In this document: piece after piece, positions 7,264 through 12,838 of the stretch | Position numbering within the stretch: the stretch's first letter is position 1 | Layout of the letters: each line of letters begins with the position of its first letter | Source of the DNA: Pseudomonadota bacterium | Lineage (GTDB): Bacteria > Pseudomonadota > Gammaproteobacteria > Burkholderiales > Burkholderiaceae_B | Length of the DNA stretch: 12,838 nucleotides | Direction: 5' to 3' | NCBI GenBank assembly: GCA_023423975.1 | Contig: JAFAEO010000002.1 | Coordinates: forward strand, 1-12,838 | Notes under the pieces: generated by a model | What the model saw: only the letters and a program-made list of their open reading frames with translations | Told to the model about the DNA's origin: nothing | The model's database searches: none | Made by a program: the position numbers and the translations under genes

Positions 7264-8787
7264 ATGGAATTAGAAACGTGGTTTAAAACAAAGAAGTATC
7301 CTCATATAGGTTTACCAATTACAATCAAAGATTATAATTGGGTAAAGGAGTATGTTGAAAATCCTGAAAAAATTAGATTACATAGTTTTCTCCCTTTAAT
7401 TCATAAATCAATTGTAAAAAGAAAATTTCGAGCAGACCTATCATCACCCGTTCTCAATCCAAGCGGTAAAAGAAAAAGAGTATTAGGTAAGCCAAAAGTT
7501 CGTGATATTTTCTTTGCCTCGCACCTTGACTCATTAATTTTATCCAAGTACAATGAAATTTTAGCAGGTGCTTACGAGAATTATATCGAAAATCTAAATT
7601 TTAATGAATCAATTGTTGCATACCGCAAAATTCCTATTTCAAAGGGTTCAAAGAAAAATAAATGCAACATTGATTTTGCAAAAACAACATTTAAATTTAT
7701 CCAAAAGAATAATACAAAAAAGCTAACAGCAATCGTTGCTGATGTCACTTCATTCTTTGACAATCTGAATCATAAAATCTTAAAAAAACAATGGACAAGA
7801 GTTCTGAATGAAACCACTTTACCCCAAGACCACTATAATGTATTTAAAGCTCTTACAAATATAAAGTACATTGAAGGTGACCAATTGTTTGAAAGTTACT
7901 CTAATACAATGATGGTGAAAAAGGGAATCCCAAATTCCTCACACAAAACCGAATTTGTAAGAAAGCAAATAAAAAACAGCAAATTCTTCAAAGAAAAAGG
8001 AGCTAGTCATTATTGTGATAAAAAAGAGTTTCTAAAAAACAATCTCAATCTTGTTATTTCGAAAAACAATACGGAAGGAATACCTCAAGGAAGCCCGATT
8101 AGCGCAACATTAGCAAATATCTATATGTTGGAATTTGACAAAGAAATATTTGATAAAGTTTCTTCAATTGGTGGATTTTATCAACGATACAGCGATGATT
8201 TAATAATTATTTGCGAGCAACATTATGAAGACGATATTATTAAACTAATCAGAGATAAAATTGAAACTGTTGTGGATTTGAAAATTGAACCAAATAAGAC
8301 CAAGGTTTTTCGATTTGAAGAAGTGAAAGGAAAATTTACTGGTTTTGATATAGACGAAAAAACTAAAGCACCAAATCATAATAAGACACTGGAGTATTTA
8401 GGATTCTCATTTGACGGACAAAGGGTTTTGATAAAAACATCCGGTTTTTCAAAGTTTTATAGAGCAATGAAAAGCTCGTTTAAAAAATCAACTTCGTTAG
8501 CAATACACAGTAAAAATCCTGACAAGAGTTTATTTAAGTCAAGACTTTATAAGCGTTTTACTCACAGAGGAGCTAAAAGAAAACTTATTTATAGACCATC
8601 AAAGTCAGACAAAACAGTATATGAAAAAACGAATGAATATTATTGGGGAAATTATCTTAACTACATAAACAAAGCTAATGAATCAATGAAATCAATAAAC
8701 GGGGACAATTATGTTAAAAGACAAAGCAGAAAATTTTGGAAAAAATTCAATGACTTAATGAAATTCCATGAAGCAAGACTTAAATAA
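7264..8787 (+). CDS. drt2: Defence-associated reverse transcriptase, DRT2-like
   Basis: A 507-residue reverse transcriptase. Fingers/palm motifs are in order: KPKVRDIFFASHLDS (about 76-90), the first catalytic Asp in VADVTSFFD (D160, second D166), GIPQGSPISATLANIYM (about 272-288), the active-site YSDD (309-312) and LEYLGFSFDG (about 377-385). A basic C-terminal helical domain follows (about 395-507). There is no maturase, integrase or nuclease domain, so it is a stand-alone RT of the bacterial unknown groups involved in phage defence. The HLDS, LPQDHYNVFKALT and overall length fit my recollection of the UG2/DRT2 clade, and the structured RNA upstream fits that group too. It follows hsdR-hsdM in the same cassette-like unit. 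DRT9, DRT10 or another ncRNA-using group remain possible. Confidence 0.8.
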   Translation: MELETWFKTKKYPHIGLPITIKDYNWVKEYVENPEKIRLHSFLPLIHKSIVKRKFRADLSSPVLNPSGKRKRVLGKPKVRDIFFASHLDSLILSKYNEILAGAYENYIENLNFNESIVAYRKIPISKGSKKNKCNIDFAKTTFKFIQKNNTKKLTAIVADVTSFFDNLNHKILKKQWTRVLNETTLPQDHYNVFKALTNIKYIEGDQLFESYSNTMMVKKGIPNSSHKTEFVRKQIKNSKFFKEKGASHYCDKKEFLKNNLNLVISKNNTEGIPQGSPISATLANIYMLEFDKEIFDKVSSIGGFYQRYSDDLIIICEQHYEDDIIKLIRDKIETVVDLKIEPNKTKVFRFEEVKGKFTGFDIDEKTKAPNHNKTLEYLGFSFDGQRVLIKTSGFSKFYRAMKSSFKKSTSLAIHSKNPDKSLFKSRLYKRFTHRGAKRKLIYRPSKSDKTVYEKTNEYYWGNYLNYINKANESMKSINGDNYVKRQSRKFWKKFNDLMKFHEARLK

Positions 8788-8802
8788 AATGCCAACGCTA
8801 AA

Positions 8803-8865
8803 GTCATACACATTTGCAAGCCCCACAAATCAGCCCACAAGCCAAAGCTTGCAAAAGAGTATGCC
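8803..8865 (+). repeat. Second-type palindrome, right copy
   Basis: Arms 8803-8821 and 8847-8865 pair at 16 of 19 positions. The inner nine (TTTGCAAGC / GCTTGCAAA) are perfect. The loop contains CACAAGCCAA. It is the same kind of element, in the same orientation, as 2391-2464 (shared CACATTTG, CACAAGCCAA, AAAAGAG), and is flanked by CCAACGC on both sides. It lies 15 bases after the RT stop codon and before the attC-like palindrome. A terminator role is unlikely because no T-run follows. Confidence 0.7.
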
Positions 8866-8930
8866 TTTTCCAACGCACAGACAAACCAACCAAACGGACA
8901 GACAAACCACGACAGACAGAAGGGCAGCTT

Positions 8931-9064
8931 GTAACATGGGTTTTGCAAAATGGCGGGTGAAGTGCTTCTATGACAATTTAGTGCAAGGCTCAACATTTGG
9001 AATTCTAATGAACATTTGTGCTAAAAATCCGCCACTTCGCAAAGCCCAGAACCGTTAGCGGTCA
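8931..9064 (+). repeat. Cassette-end palindrome 2 (attC-like)
   Basis: A 134-nt imperfect palindrome closing the defence cassette. Arms 8938-8956 (GGGTTTTGC...TGGCGG) and 9029-9047 pair at 16 of 19 positions, the differences being mostly G-T wobbles. An internal hairpin pairs TAGTGCAA (about 8979-8986) with TTGTGCTA (about 9016-9023) with two wobbles. The left end has GTAAC (8931-8935). The right end has GTTAGCGGTCA (9054-9064), identical to 1253-1263 beside the recombinase. The right half shares GTGCAAGG, CTAAAAATCC, CTTCG and ACCGTTA with 2198-2326. It is a strong candidate recombination site. Confidence 0.7.
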
Positions 9065-9106
9065 GCATACAAAAGACCCTGCTTAAAACACAACAACATA
9101 AAAAGT

Positions 9107-9502
9107 ATGAAGACAAAATTTATTACATTATTTTTTGTGCTATTTGCAACGGTTTCTTTTGCTCAAAGCACTTCGGAAGCTCCTACACAAAACATTTCAC
9201 CAGACAGTAGTGTTGTGTACAGACTTTTTGCTACACGAAATATGTACACGTTTATCAAATTGGACACACGAAATGGAAAAATGTGGCAAGTTCAATGGAG
9301 TACAAAAGGTAGCGATTACAGATTTGAGAATACACTATCAGACATCTCTCGTGTAAGTGAAGAAGATGAGAAAAATGGTAGATTTTTTCTTTATCCAACA
9401 ACGAACATATATAATTTCATTTTGCTTGACCAGATAGACGGTAGAGCGTGGCAAGTACAATGGGGAAAAGAAGAAGACAGAGCTGTAATTCGGATATATT
9501 AA
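9107..9502 (+). CDS. Small secreted two-repeat protein, function unknown
   Basis: A 131-residue protein with a clear Sec signal peptide: KTK, a hydrophobic core and a likely cleavage SFA|Q after residue 19. The mature part has two copies of one motif, about residues 39-65 (RLFATRNMYTFIKLDTRNGKMWQVQW) and 92-119 (RFFLYPTTNIYNFILLDQIDGRAWQVQW), separated by an acidic linker. Each copy resembles a beta-hairpin ending in W-QVQW, so a small all-beta repeat domain is likely. It would act in the periplasm or be exported. I do not recognise a biochemical function. It is the first gene after the boundary at 9054, so it is probably the cargo of cassette 3. It ends just before a hairpin at 9505-9535. 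Confidence 0.75.
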   Translation: MKTKFITLFFVLFATVSFAQSTSEAPTQNISPDSSVVYRLFATRNMYTFIKLDTRNGKMWQVQWSTKGSDYRFENTLSDISRVSEEDEKNGRFFLYPTTNIYNFILLDQIDGRAWQVQWGKEEDRAVIRIY

Positions 9503-9504
9503 AT

Positions 9505-9535
9505 TTTTCAATTGGTATATTTGCCAATTAGAAAA
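9505..9535. promoter_or_regulatory. Inverted repeat at the regulator promoter
   Basis: TTTTC-AATTGG (9505-9515) pairs with CCAATT-A-GAAAA (9524-9535) around an 8-nt loop, with one bulged A. It overlaps the -33 element at 9520-9523 of the promoter of the downstream Xre gene. It may be an operator for that protein (autoregulation). It could equally serve as the terminator of the secreted-protein gene, ending two bases upstream. Inference from position only. Confidence 0.4.
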
Positions 9536-9551
9536 TTTATTTTTATCTTTG
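9520..9551 (+). promoter_or_regulatory. Bacteroidetes-type promoter
   Basis: A TTTG -33 box (9520-9523) stands 20 nt before TATCTTTG (9544-9551), a full match to the TAnnTTTG -7 consensus of Bacteroidota sigma factor. It faces the Xre-family gene starting at 9604, giving a leader of roughly 45 bases. It is the best promoter match I found in the window. Confidence 0.7.
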
Positions 9552-9603
9552 TATCATAACTTTTAAAAGTGGCGACAACACGATAAATACGGTAATAAAG
9601 GAT

Positions 9604-10119
9604 ATGAAAAAAGAGGATAAAAAATTCTTCGCAAGTGAAGAAGAATTTTTAGCTTTTGAATTTAAGTCAAAAGCAAGAATTATTGATGACAAAATGGTCG
9701 AGGTCGTTGCTCCTGACGGGGAGGTTTTTTCCGTACTTGCTCAAATTGGGATTTACACCAGCGAAGAAACTCGTCATTATCAACTACATTTAGTAGAGTA
9801 TGTCTTTGACAAAAATTTCTCTGATGACAAGGAGGTAATGACCAACAATATTTGGCGTGATTTATTCCTAAATGGTGTCACATTTATGGGAATGAGTTCC
9901 GGAGACAGACAAGGAGAAAGAACTCGGATAGGAAAAAAAATTCGCCAAATTCGGGAAGAAAAAGGAATAGAAGCAAAAGATTTAGCAAAGTTAGCGAATA
10001 TAGACGCTGCAAATCTCAGCAGAATTGAACAAGGCAAATATTCCGTTGGACTTGATATTCTATCAAAGTTAGCATTTGTTTTAGGACACCATATTGATTT
10101 TGTACCCAATCAAATGTAA
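9604..10119 (+). CDS. Xre-family HTH regulator with N-terminal domain of unknown function
   Basis: A 171-residue protein. The C-terminal third (about 107-163) is a Cro/C1-type helix-turn-helix: IGKKIRQIREEKGI, AKDLAKLANIDAANLSRIEQG and LDILSKLAFVLG. The first ~100 residues form a separate mixed alpha/beta domain (PDGEVFSVLAQIG, YQLHLVEYVF) that I do not recognise and that could sense a ligand or a partner. The ATG at 9604 has AAAGGA at 9597-9602 as ribosome-binding site and its own good promoter at 9520. It may repress itself through the inverted repeat at the promoter. Its link with the defence genes upstream is unclear; antitoxin-like or phage-repressor-like roles are possible, but no partner toxin is seen. 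Confidence 0.85.
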   Translation: MKKEDKKFFASEEEFLAFEFKSKARIIDDKMVEVVAPDGEVFSVLAQIGIYTSEETRHYQLHLVEYVFDKNFSDDKEVMTNNIWRDLFLNGVTFMGMSSGDRQGERTRIGKKIRQIREEKGIEAKDLAKLANIDAANLSRIEQGKYSVGLDILSKLAFVLGHHIDFVPNQM

Positions 10120-10148
10120 TCAATATGGAAGATTTACTTGCAACTTAT

Positions 10149-10182
10149 AGAAGGTGTCTAAAAAGGCACCTTCTTCTGTTTT
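10149..10182 (+). terminator. Terminator-like hairpin at the left IS end
   Basis: A 10-bp stem AGAAGGTGTC / GGCACCTTCT (one G-T pair) has the loop TAAAAA, followed by TCTGTTTT. It lies 30 bases after the Xre stop codon and can end that transcript. It overlaps the left terminal repeat of the insertion sequence, so the terminator may have come with the IS. Confidence 0.65.
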
Positions 10183-10222
10183 ATAGCTTTTGCGATTTCA
10201 TTACTGTTTTCATTTTTGAGTT

Positions 10223-11851
10223 TTAAGCAGTAAGTCGATATTTTATGGTTTTAACGCTCCTGACTCCAATTTTTATTGTATATAGTGTTTTATCGCTATA
10301 ACCATTCCCAAAGAAGACATCGTTTGCCCACTTTTTCGCCCATTTTCTGAGGTTATGGGCAATGGCCATCAATCCGAACTCCACAGCGACTTTCTCCAGT
10401 CCTTTCATTGTGAACCGGGTAAACCTGTTGTTGCTTTTCATCTGACCGAAAACGGATTCCACTTCTATGGGTCGCTTGCTTCGATGGTACATTCCCTCTT
10501 CCGATACCAGCCTTTCCCGGGCTTTATCCTTGAGCTGATTGAGTCTATGGTTCACTTCAATGAGCCGATCGCCTTTAGCTTTATGACACCCACTGCGCAT
10601 CGGGCAGCCTTCGCATCGCTGAGCCTGATAACAGCTGACCTGGGCTGTGTATCCGTTGGCACTAACTCTGGTTGCATGACCGATAAAGCTGAGCTTCTGT
10701 CCTGCGGGACATACATAATAGTCATCTTGCTGGTTGTAATACAGATTCTGTACCGAGAAAGGATCCTGTTTATGCTTGCGCTTCTGTTCCACATGAAAGT
10801 AATTGTACTTGACAAAGGCAGTTATGCCCTGTTTTTCCATCAATTCATAGTTCTGCTCGCTACCATAACCGGCGTCTGCTACAAGCTGTTCGCTTTGTTT
10901 TCCGTAATGGCACTCAAAGCCTTCCAAATGTTCCGGCAGGGTTGTGGTGTCGGCAGTTGTTTGATGGATGCTGTAATGGGTGATGAACTGATCTTCGGTG
11001 CTGATTTGGGTATTATAGGCTGGCTTAAGCTGGCCATTCTTCATGTGGTCCTCTTTCATCCGCATAAACACAGCATCGGTATCGGTCTTGCTATAACTAT
11101 TGCGATCTCCCAGTACTTCCAGTTGCTCTTCATATTTCTCTAGTCGAGGCAAATAGTCCTCTTCAAGTTTCTTAAGTTGCTTATCAGTAGATTTATTGGC
11201 TCCTTTGAACTTGGCATTGATCGCTTCGATCTTTTCCTTCAACTGACTGCTATCGATGGCCTTGCTAACTTCTTGATTACCTAATGAAGATTGGTCTTGG
11301 GCGATCTGAGCCTCGATTTCCGAAAGAACCGAAGCAATGTTTGCTTCTAACTTTACCTTATTCTTCTCGACCGATTTCTTCCAAACGAACGTATAACGAC
11401 CAGCGACAGACTCGATCTTGGTACCATCTACATATTGAACTTTCAAGCTAACATACTCCATATCATGTAGCATACGAACGATACTGGCAAACAGCTCTTG
11501 TATCTGGCCTTTAAGACGCTTTCCTCTGAAATAATTGATCGTACGATAATCAGGTGTACTGTTCCCTGAAAGCCACATGAAATGGATGTTCTCGTGAAGG
11601 GCCTGCTCGATTTTTCGGCAAGAATAGATATTGCTTAAATAGGCGTAGAACAGCACCTTAATGAGCATTCTAGGGTGAAAACTAGTGGTGCCTCCGCCTT
11701 TATACTGACGGATAATAGGTTCAAGATCCAACTGGTCAACAACCTGACTCACCAAACGAACCGGATGATTCATTGGAATACGATCTAAAATATTCTCAGG
11801 AAATAGACTCGGACTATTGGATGGAAGCGCTTTGAATTGTATGTTTGCCAT
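10223..11851 (-). CDS. IS1182-family DDE transposase
   Basis: A 542-residue transposase when started at the ATG at 11851; an in-frame extension to 11896 adds 15 residues that lack family similarity (CILRCTQKNN). The N-terminal InsH-type domain (FPENILDRIPMNHPVRLV, then HPRMLIKVLFYAYL) precedes the RNase H-like core. Catalytic residues are D142 (YVDGTKIES), D326 (VADAGYGSE) and E465 (IEVESVFGQ). A basic, coiled-coil-rich insert (about 160-250) lies between the first two Asp, and a Cys cluster (CEGCPMRSGC, about 413-422) lies before the Glu. The frame is intact, so the element may be mobile. A hairpin upstream shields it from outside transcription. Confidence 0.93.
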   Translation of the reverse strand: MANIQFKALPSNSPSLFPENILDRIPMNHPVRLVSQVVDQLDLEPIIRQYKGGGTTSFHPRMLIKVLFYAYLSNIYSCRKIEQALHENIHFMWLSGNSTPDYRTINYFRGKRLKGQIQELFASIVRMLHDMEYVSLKVQYVDGTKIESVAGRYTFVWKKSVEKNKVKLEANIASVLSEIEAQIAQDQSSLGNQEVSKAIDSSQLKEKIEAINAKFKGANKSTDKQLKKLEEDYLPRLEKYEEQLEVLGDRNSYSKTDTDAVFMRMKEDHMKNGQLKPAYNTQISTEDQFITHYSIHQTTADTTTLPEHLEGFECHYGKQSEQLVADAGYGSEQNYELMEKQGITAFVKYNYFHVEQKRKHKQDPFSVQNLYYNQQDDYYVCPAGQKLSFIGHATRVSANGYTAQVSCYQAQRCEGCPMRSGCHKAKGDRLIEVNHRLNQLKDKARERLVSEEGMYHRSKRPIEVESVFGQMKSNNRFTRFTMKGLEKVAVEFGLMAIAHNLRKWAKKWANDVFFGNGYSDKTLYTIKIGVRSVKTIKYRLTA

Positions 11852-11907
11852 ATTGTTTTTTTGGGTGCACCTTAAGATACAAAATCTTAAGGACAAAAAA
11901 ACAGAAA

Positions 11908-11935
11908 AACCCCGCCATTTTTTAATGACGGGGTT
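11908..11935 (-). terminator. Rho-independent terminator upstream of the transposase
   Basis: A 12-bp stem with one mismatch, AACCCCGCCATT (11908-11919) / AATGACGGGGTT (11924-11935). Read on minus it is followed by TTTTTCTGTTTTTTT, a strong terminator. It blocks transcription coming from the TPR gene into the IS. It lies inside the IS, before the transposase start, a common way such elements insulate their gene. Confidence 0.75.
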
Positions 11936-11981
11936 CTTTCTTTAAGAGGCCTTTTTAGACAGCCCCTTTTTACTATTGCGA

Positions 11982-12838
11982 TTATTGAATACTGAAATTC
12001 GCATATTGTCCGGCTTTTTCCTTCGCCAATTTTATCGTTTTCGCTTCTTGGGTTTTATGTTGGGCTAGGAGCGCTTTATATAGCCCCTCTAGCGCCCAAA
12101 TGTTGTTTTCCCATATTTGCAGATCTTCCCTAAATACCTCTTCTGCTTCGTTGAATTTTTTATCATTCAGTAGTGCATCGCCGAGGTAATGGCGAACCCA
12201 GAAAAACCAATCGGGCGGCTCGTTATAGTTTAAGTTATCTTCGGTCGCAACTGCTTCTTTAAATAGGGTTAGCGCTCTTTGTTGCTTCTGTTGTTTTCTA
12301 TCCAGACTAGCCTGTAGCACTTTTTTTTGCAATTTGCACCAGGTCGGCAGTCGTATTGATATCCCAAATGGTGACCTGTTGCAGGCTGCTATCCGCTGCC
12401 AGGTTTATTAATTTATTCAACTCCAGCTGTGCCTTTTTATTTTCGTTTTTACCCAGAAAAGCCATGCCGCGGGCATAATGCCAAATTGCGCGAGGGTATA
12501 TTAATTCTTGGGCGGGCGCAGGTAGGCTAATGATACGGTCGAACAAATTGAATTTGATGCCCACGTAATAAGGTATGCTGTAATAATGCTGTAGAGTTCC
12601 CCAGCCGGGTTGGTTCATCAAGTCTTTGGCGGTATGCTGCTGCACAGCCAATGCGGCTTGCCAGGCCAGTTGCGCATTTCCTTCCAAAGTTGCTGTTGCG
12701 GCCAGGAAATGATGGTTATGCGGGTAATAAGCTAAGGGATACATACCTAGGGCATGGCAGGCTGTGGTATAGATACTATCGGCAGTGATGGCTCTAAGAT
12801 GAGACAGGGTGCCTAAATGATAATCGCCGGTGTGGATG
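11982..12838 (-). pseudogene. TPR-repeat protein, 3' part, frameshifted, continues past the right edge
   Basis: The last ~285 codons of a tetratricopeptide-repeat protein. The frame is open from the window edge (IHTGDYHLGTLSHL, then GMYPLAYYPHNHHFL) through helical pairs such as AQLAWQAALAVQQH and AIWHYARGMAFLGKNENKKA. At 12321-12328 a run of eight T (A8 on the gene strand) shifts the frame: reading ends after AKKSATG, but dropping one A joins AKK to VLQASLDRKQQKQQRAL and the rest of the TPR region (RALTLFKEAV, YLGDALLNDKKFNEAEEVF) to the stop at 11982. It is thus one gene with a +1 homopolymer error, either a sequencing artefact or a real, possibly phase-variable, mutation. The family has a YYPHN-containing signature and a longer N-terminal part outside the window. 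The stop lies about 16 bases from the IS end. Confidence 0.75.

Larger units (their letters stand above)
10153..11966. mobile_element. IS1182-family insertion sequence
   Basis: An element of about 1.8 kb with one transposase gene on minus. Its ends share the 13-base inverted repeat TGTCTAAAAAGGC, at 10155-10167 and, reversed, at 11949-11961. Each end is itself a hairpin with a TAAAAA/TTTTTA loop. A clear target duplication is not visible, so the exact outer bases are approximate. It is higher in GC than the cassettes to its left and separates them from the TPR gene to its right. Confidence 0.8.

Noticed and set aside
6880..8787. Retron (msr-msd plus RT)
   Set aside because: The leader lacks visible msr/msd inverted repeats with a branching G, and the RT motifs and length fit a DRT-type enzyme better.
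7264..8787. Group II intron-encoded protein
   Set aside because: No maturase or endonuclease domain and no domain V/VI-like hairpin downstream.
8881..8915. ACAGACA/ACAAACC-rich short repeats, considered as a CRISPR or iteron array
   Set aside because: Irregular spacing and units; just a low-complexity stretch before the cassette-end palindrome.
8768..9058. 96-codon open frame after the RT gene
   Set aside because: It spans both palindromes and reads as Thr/Gln-rich filler; the repeats explain this stretch.
10355..11143. 262-codon open frame antisense to the transposase
   Set aside because: Shadow of the transposase coding frame; no recognisable domain, and the minus-strand protein has full DDE motifs.

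Overview
The window most likely comes from a Bacteroidota chromosome or genomic island. The evidence is the AT-rich coding sequence, the lack of strong Shine-Dalgarno sites, a good Bacteroidetes-type promoter (TTTG, 20 nt, TATCTTTG) before the regulator at 9604, and an IS1182-type transposase and TPR protein of Bacteroidota character. Species cannot be named from sequence alone.

Layout, left to right. (1) 1-244: a tRNA 3'-end-like stretch followed by a clear hairpin-T terminator. (2) 245-1084, minus: a tyrosine recombinase with all catalytic residues. Its C-terminus ends in an integron-integrase-like SPLD motif, but the extra IntI insert is absent. (3) From about 1144: a cassette-array-like region, all genes on the plus strand, pointing away from the recombinase. 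A hairpin-rich attI-like stretch ends in GTTAGCGGTCA (1253-1263). Cassette 1 carries an SRPBCC/AHSA1 gene and a VOC gene that overlap by 4 bp. A long imperfect palindrome (2198-2326) closes it. Cassette 2, about 6.7 kb, carries hsdR, an hsdM fused to a half-hsdS, a structured leader RNA and a DRT2-like reverse transcriptase. It is closed by a second palindrome of the same design (8931-9064), which ends in the same GTTAGCGGTCA. Cassette 3 starts there with a small secreted two-repeat protein; an Xre-type regulator with its own promoter follows. (4) About 10153-11966: an IS1182-family insertion sequence, transposase on minus. (5) 11982-12838, minus: the 3' part of a TPR-repeat protein gene running off the right edge, interrupted by a one-base frameshift in a homopolymer.

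The two most interesting objects are nested. The inner one is a defence island: a Type I-like restriction-modification operon followed by a DRT2-like antiphage reverse transcriptase. The RT gene is preceded by a ~330-nt leader closed by a perfect 9-bp long-range stem (6914-6922 with 7235-7243). A 285-nt stop-free sense frame crosses that leader, as expected for a rolling-circle template encoding a never-ending ORF. The outer one is the carrier: a recombinase, an attI-like site and palindromic cassette ends arranged as in an integron, but using a recombinase without the IntI-specific insert and ~130-nt palindromes that lack the canonical attC core. The restriction genes and the RT would act together as a multilayer antiphage cassette. 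That functional link is inferred from position.
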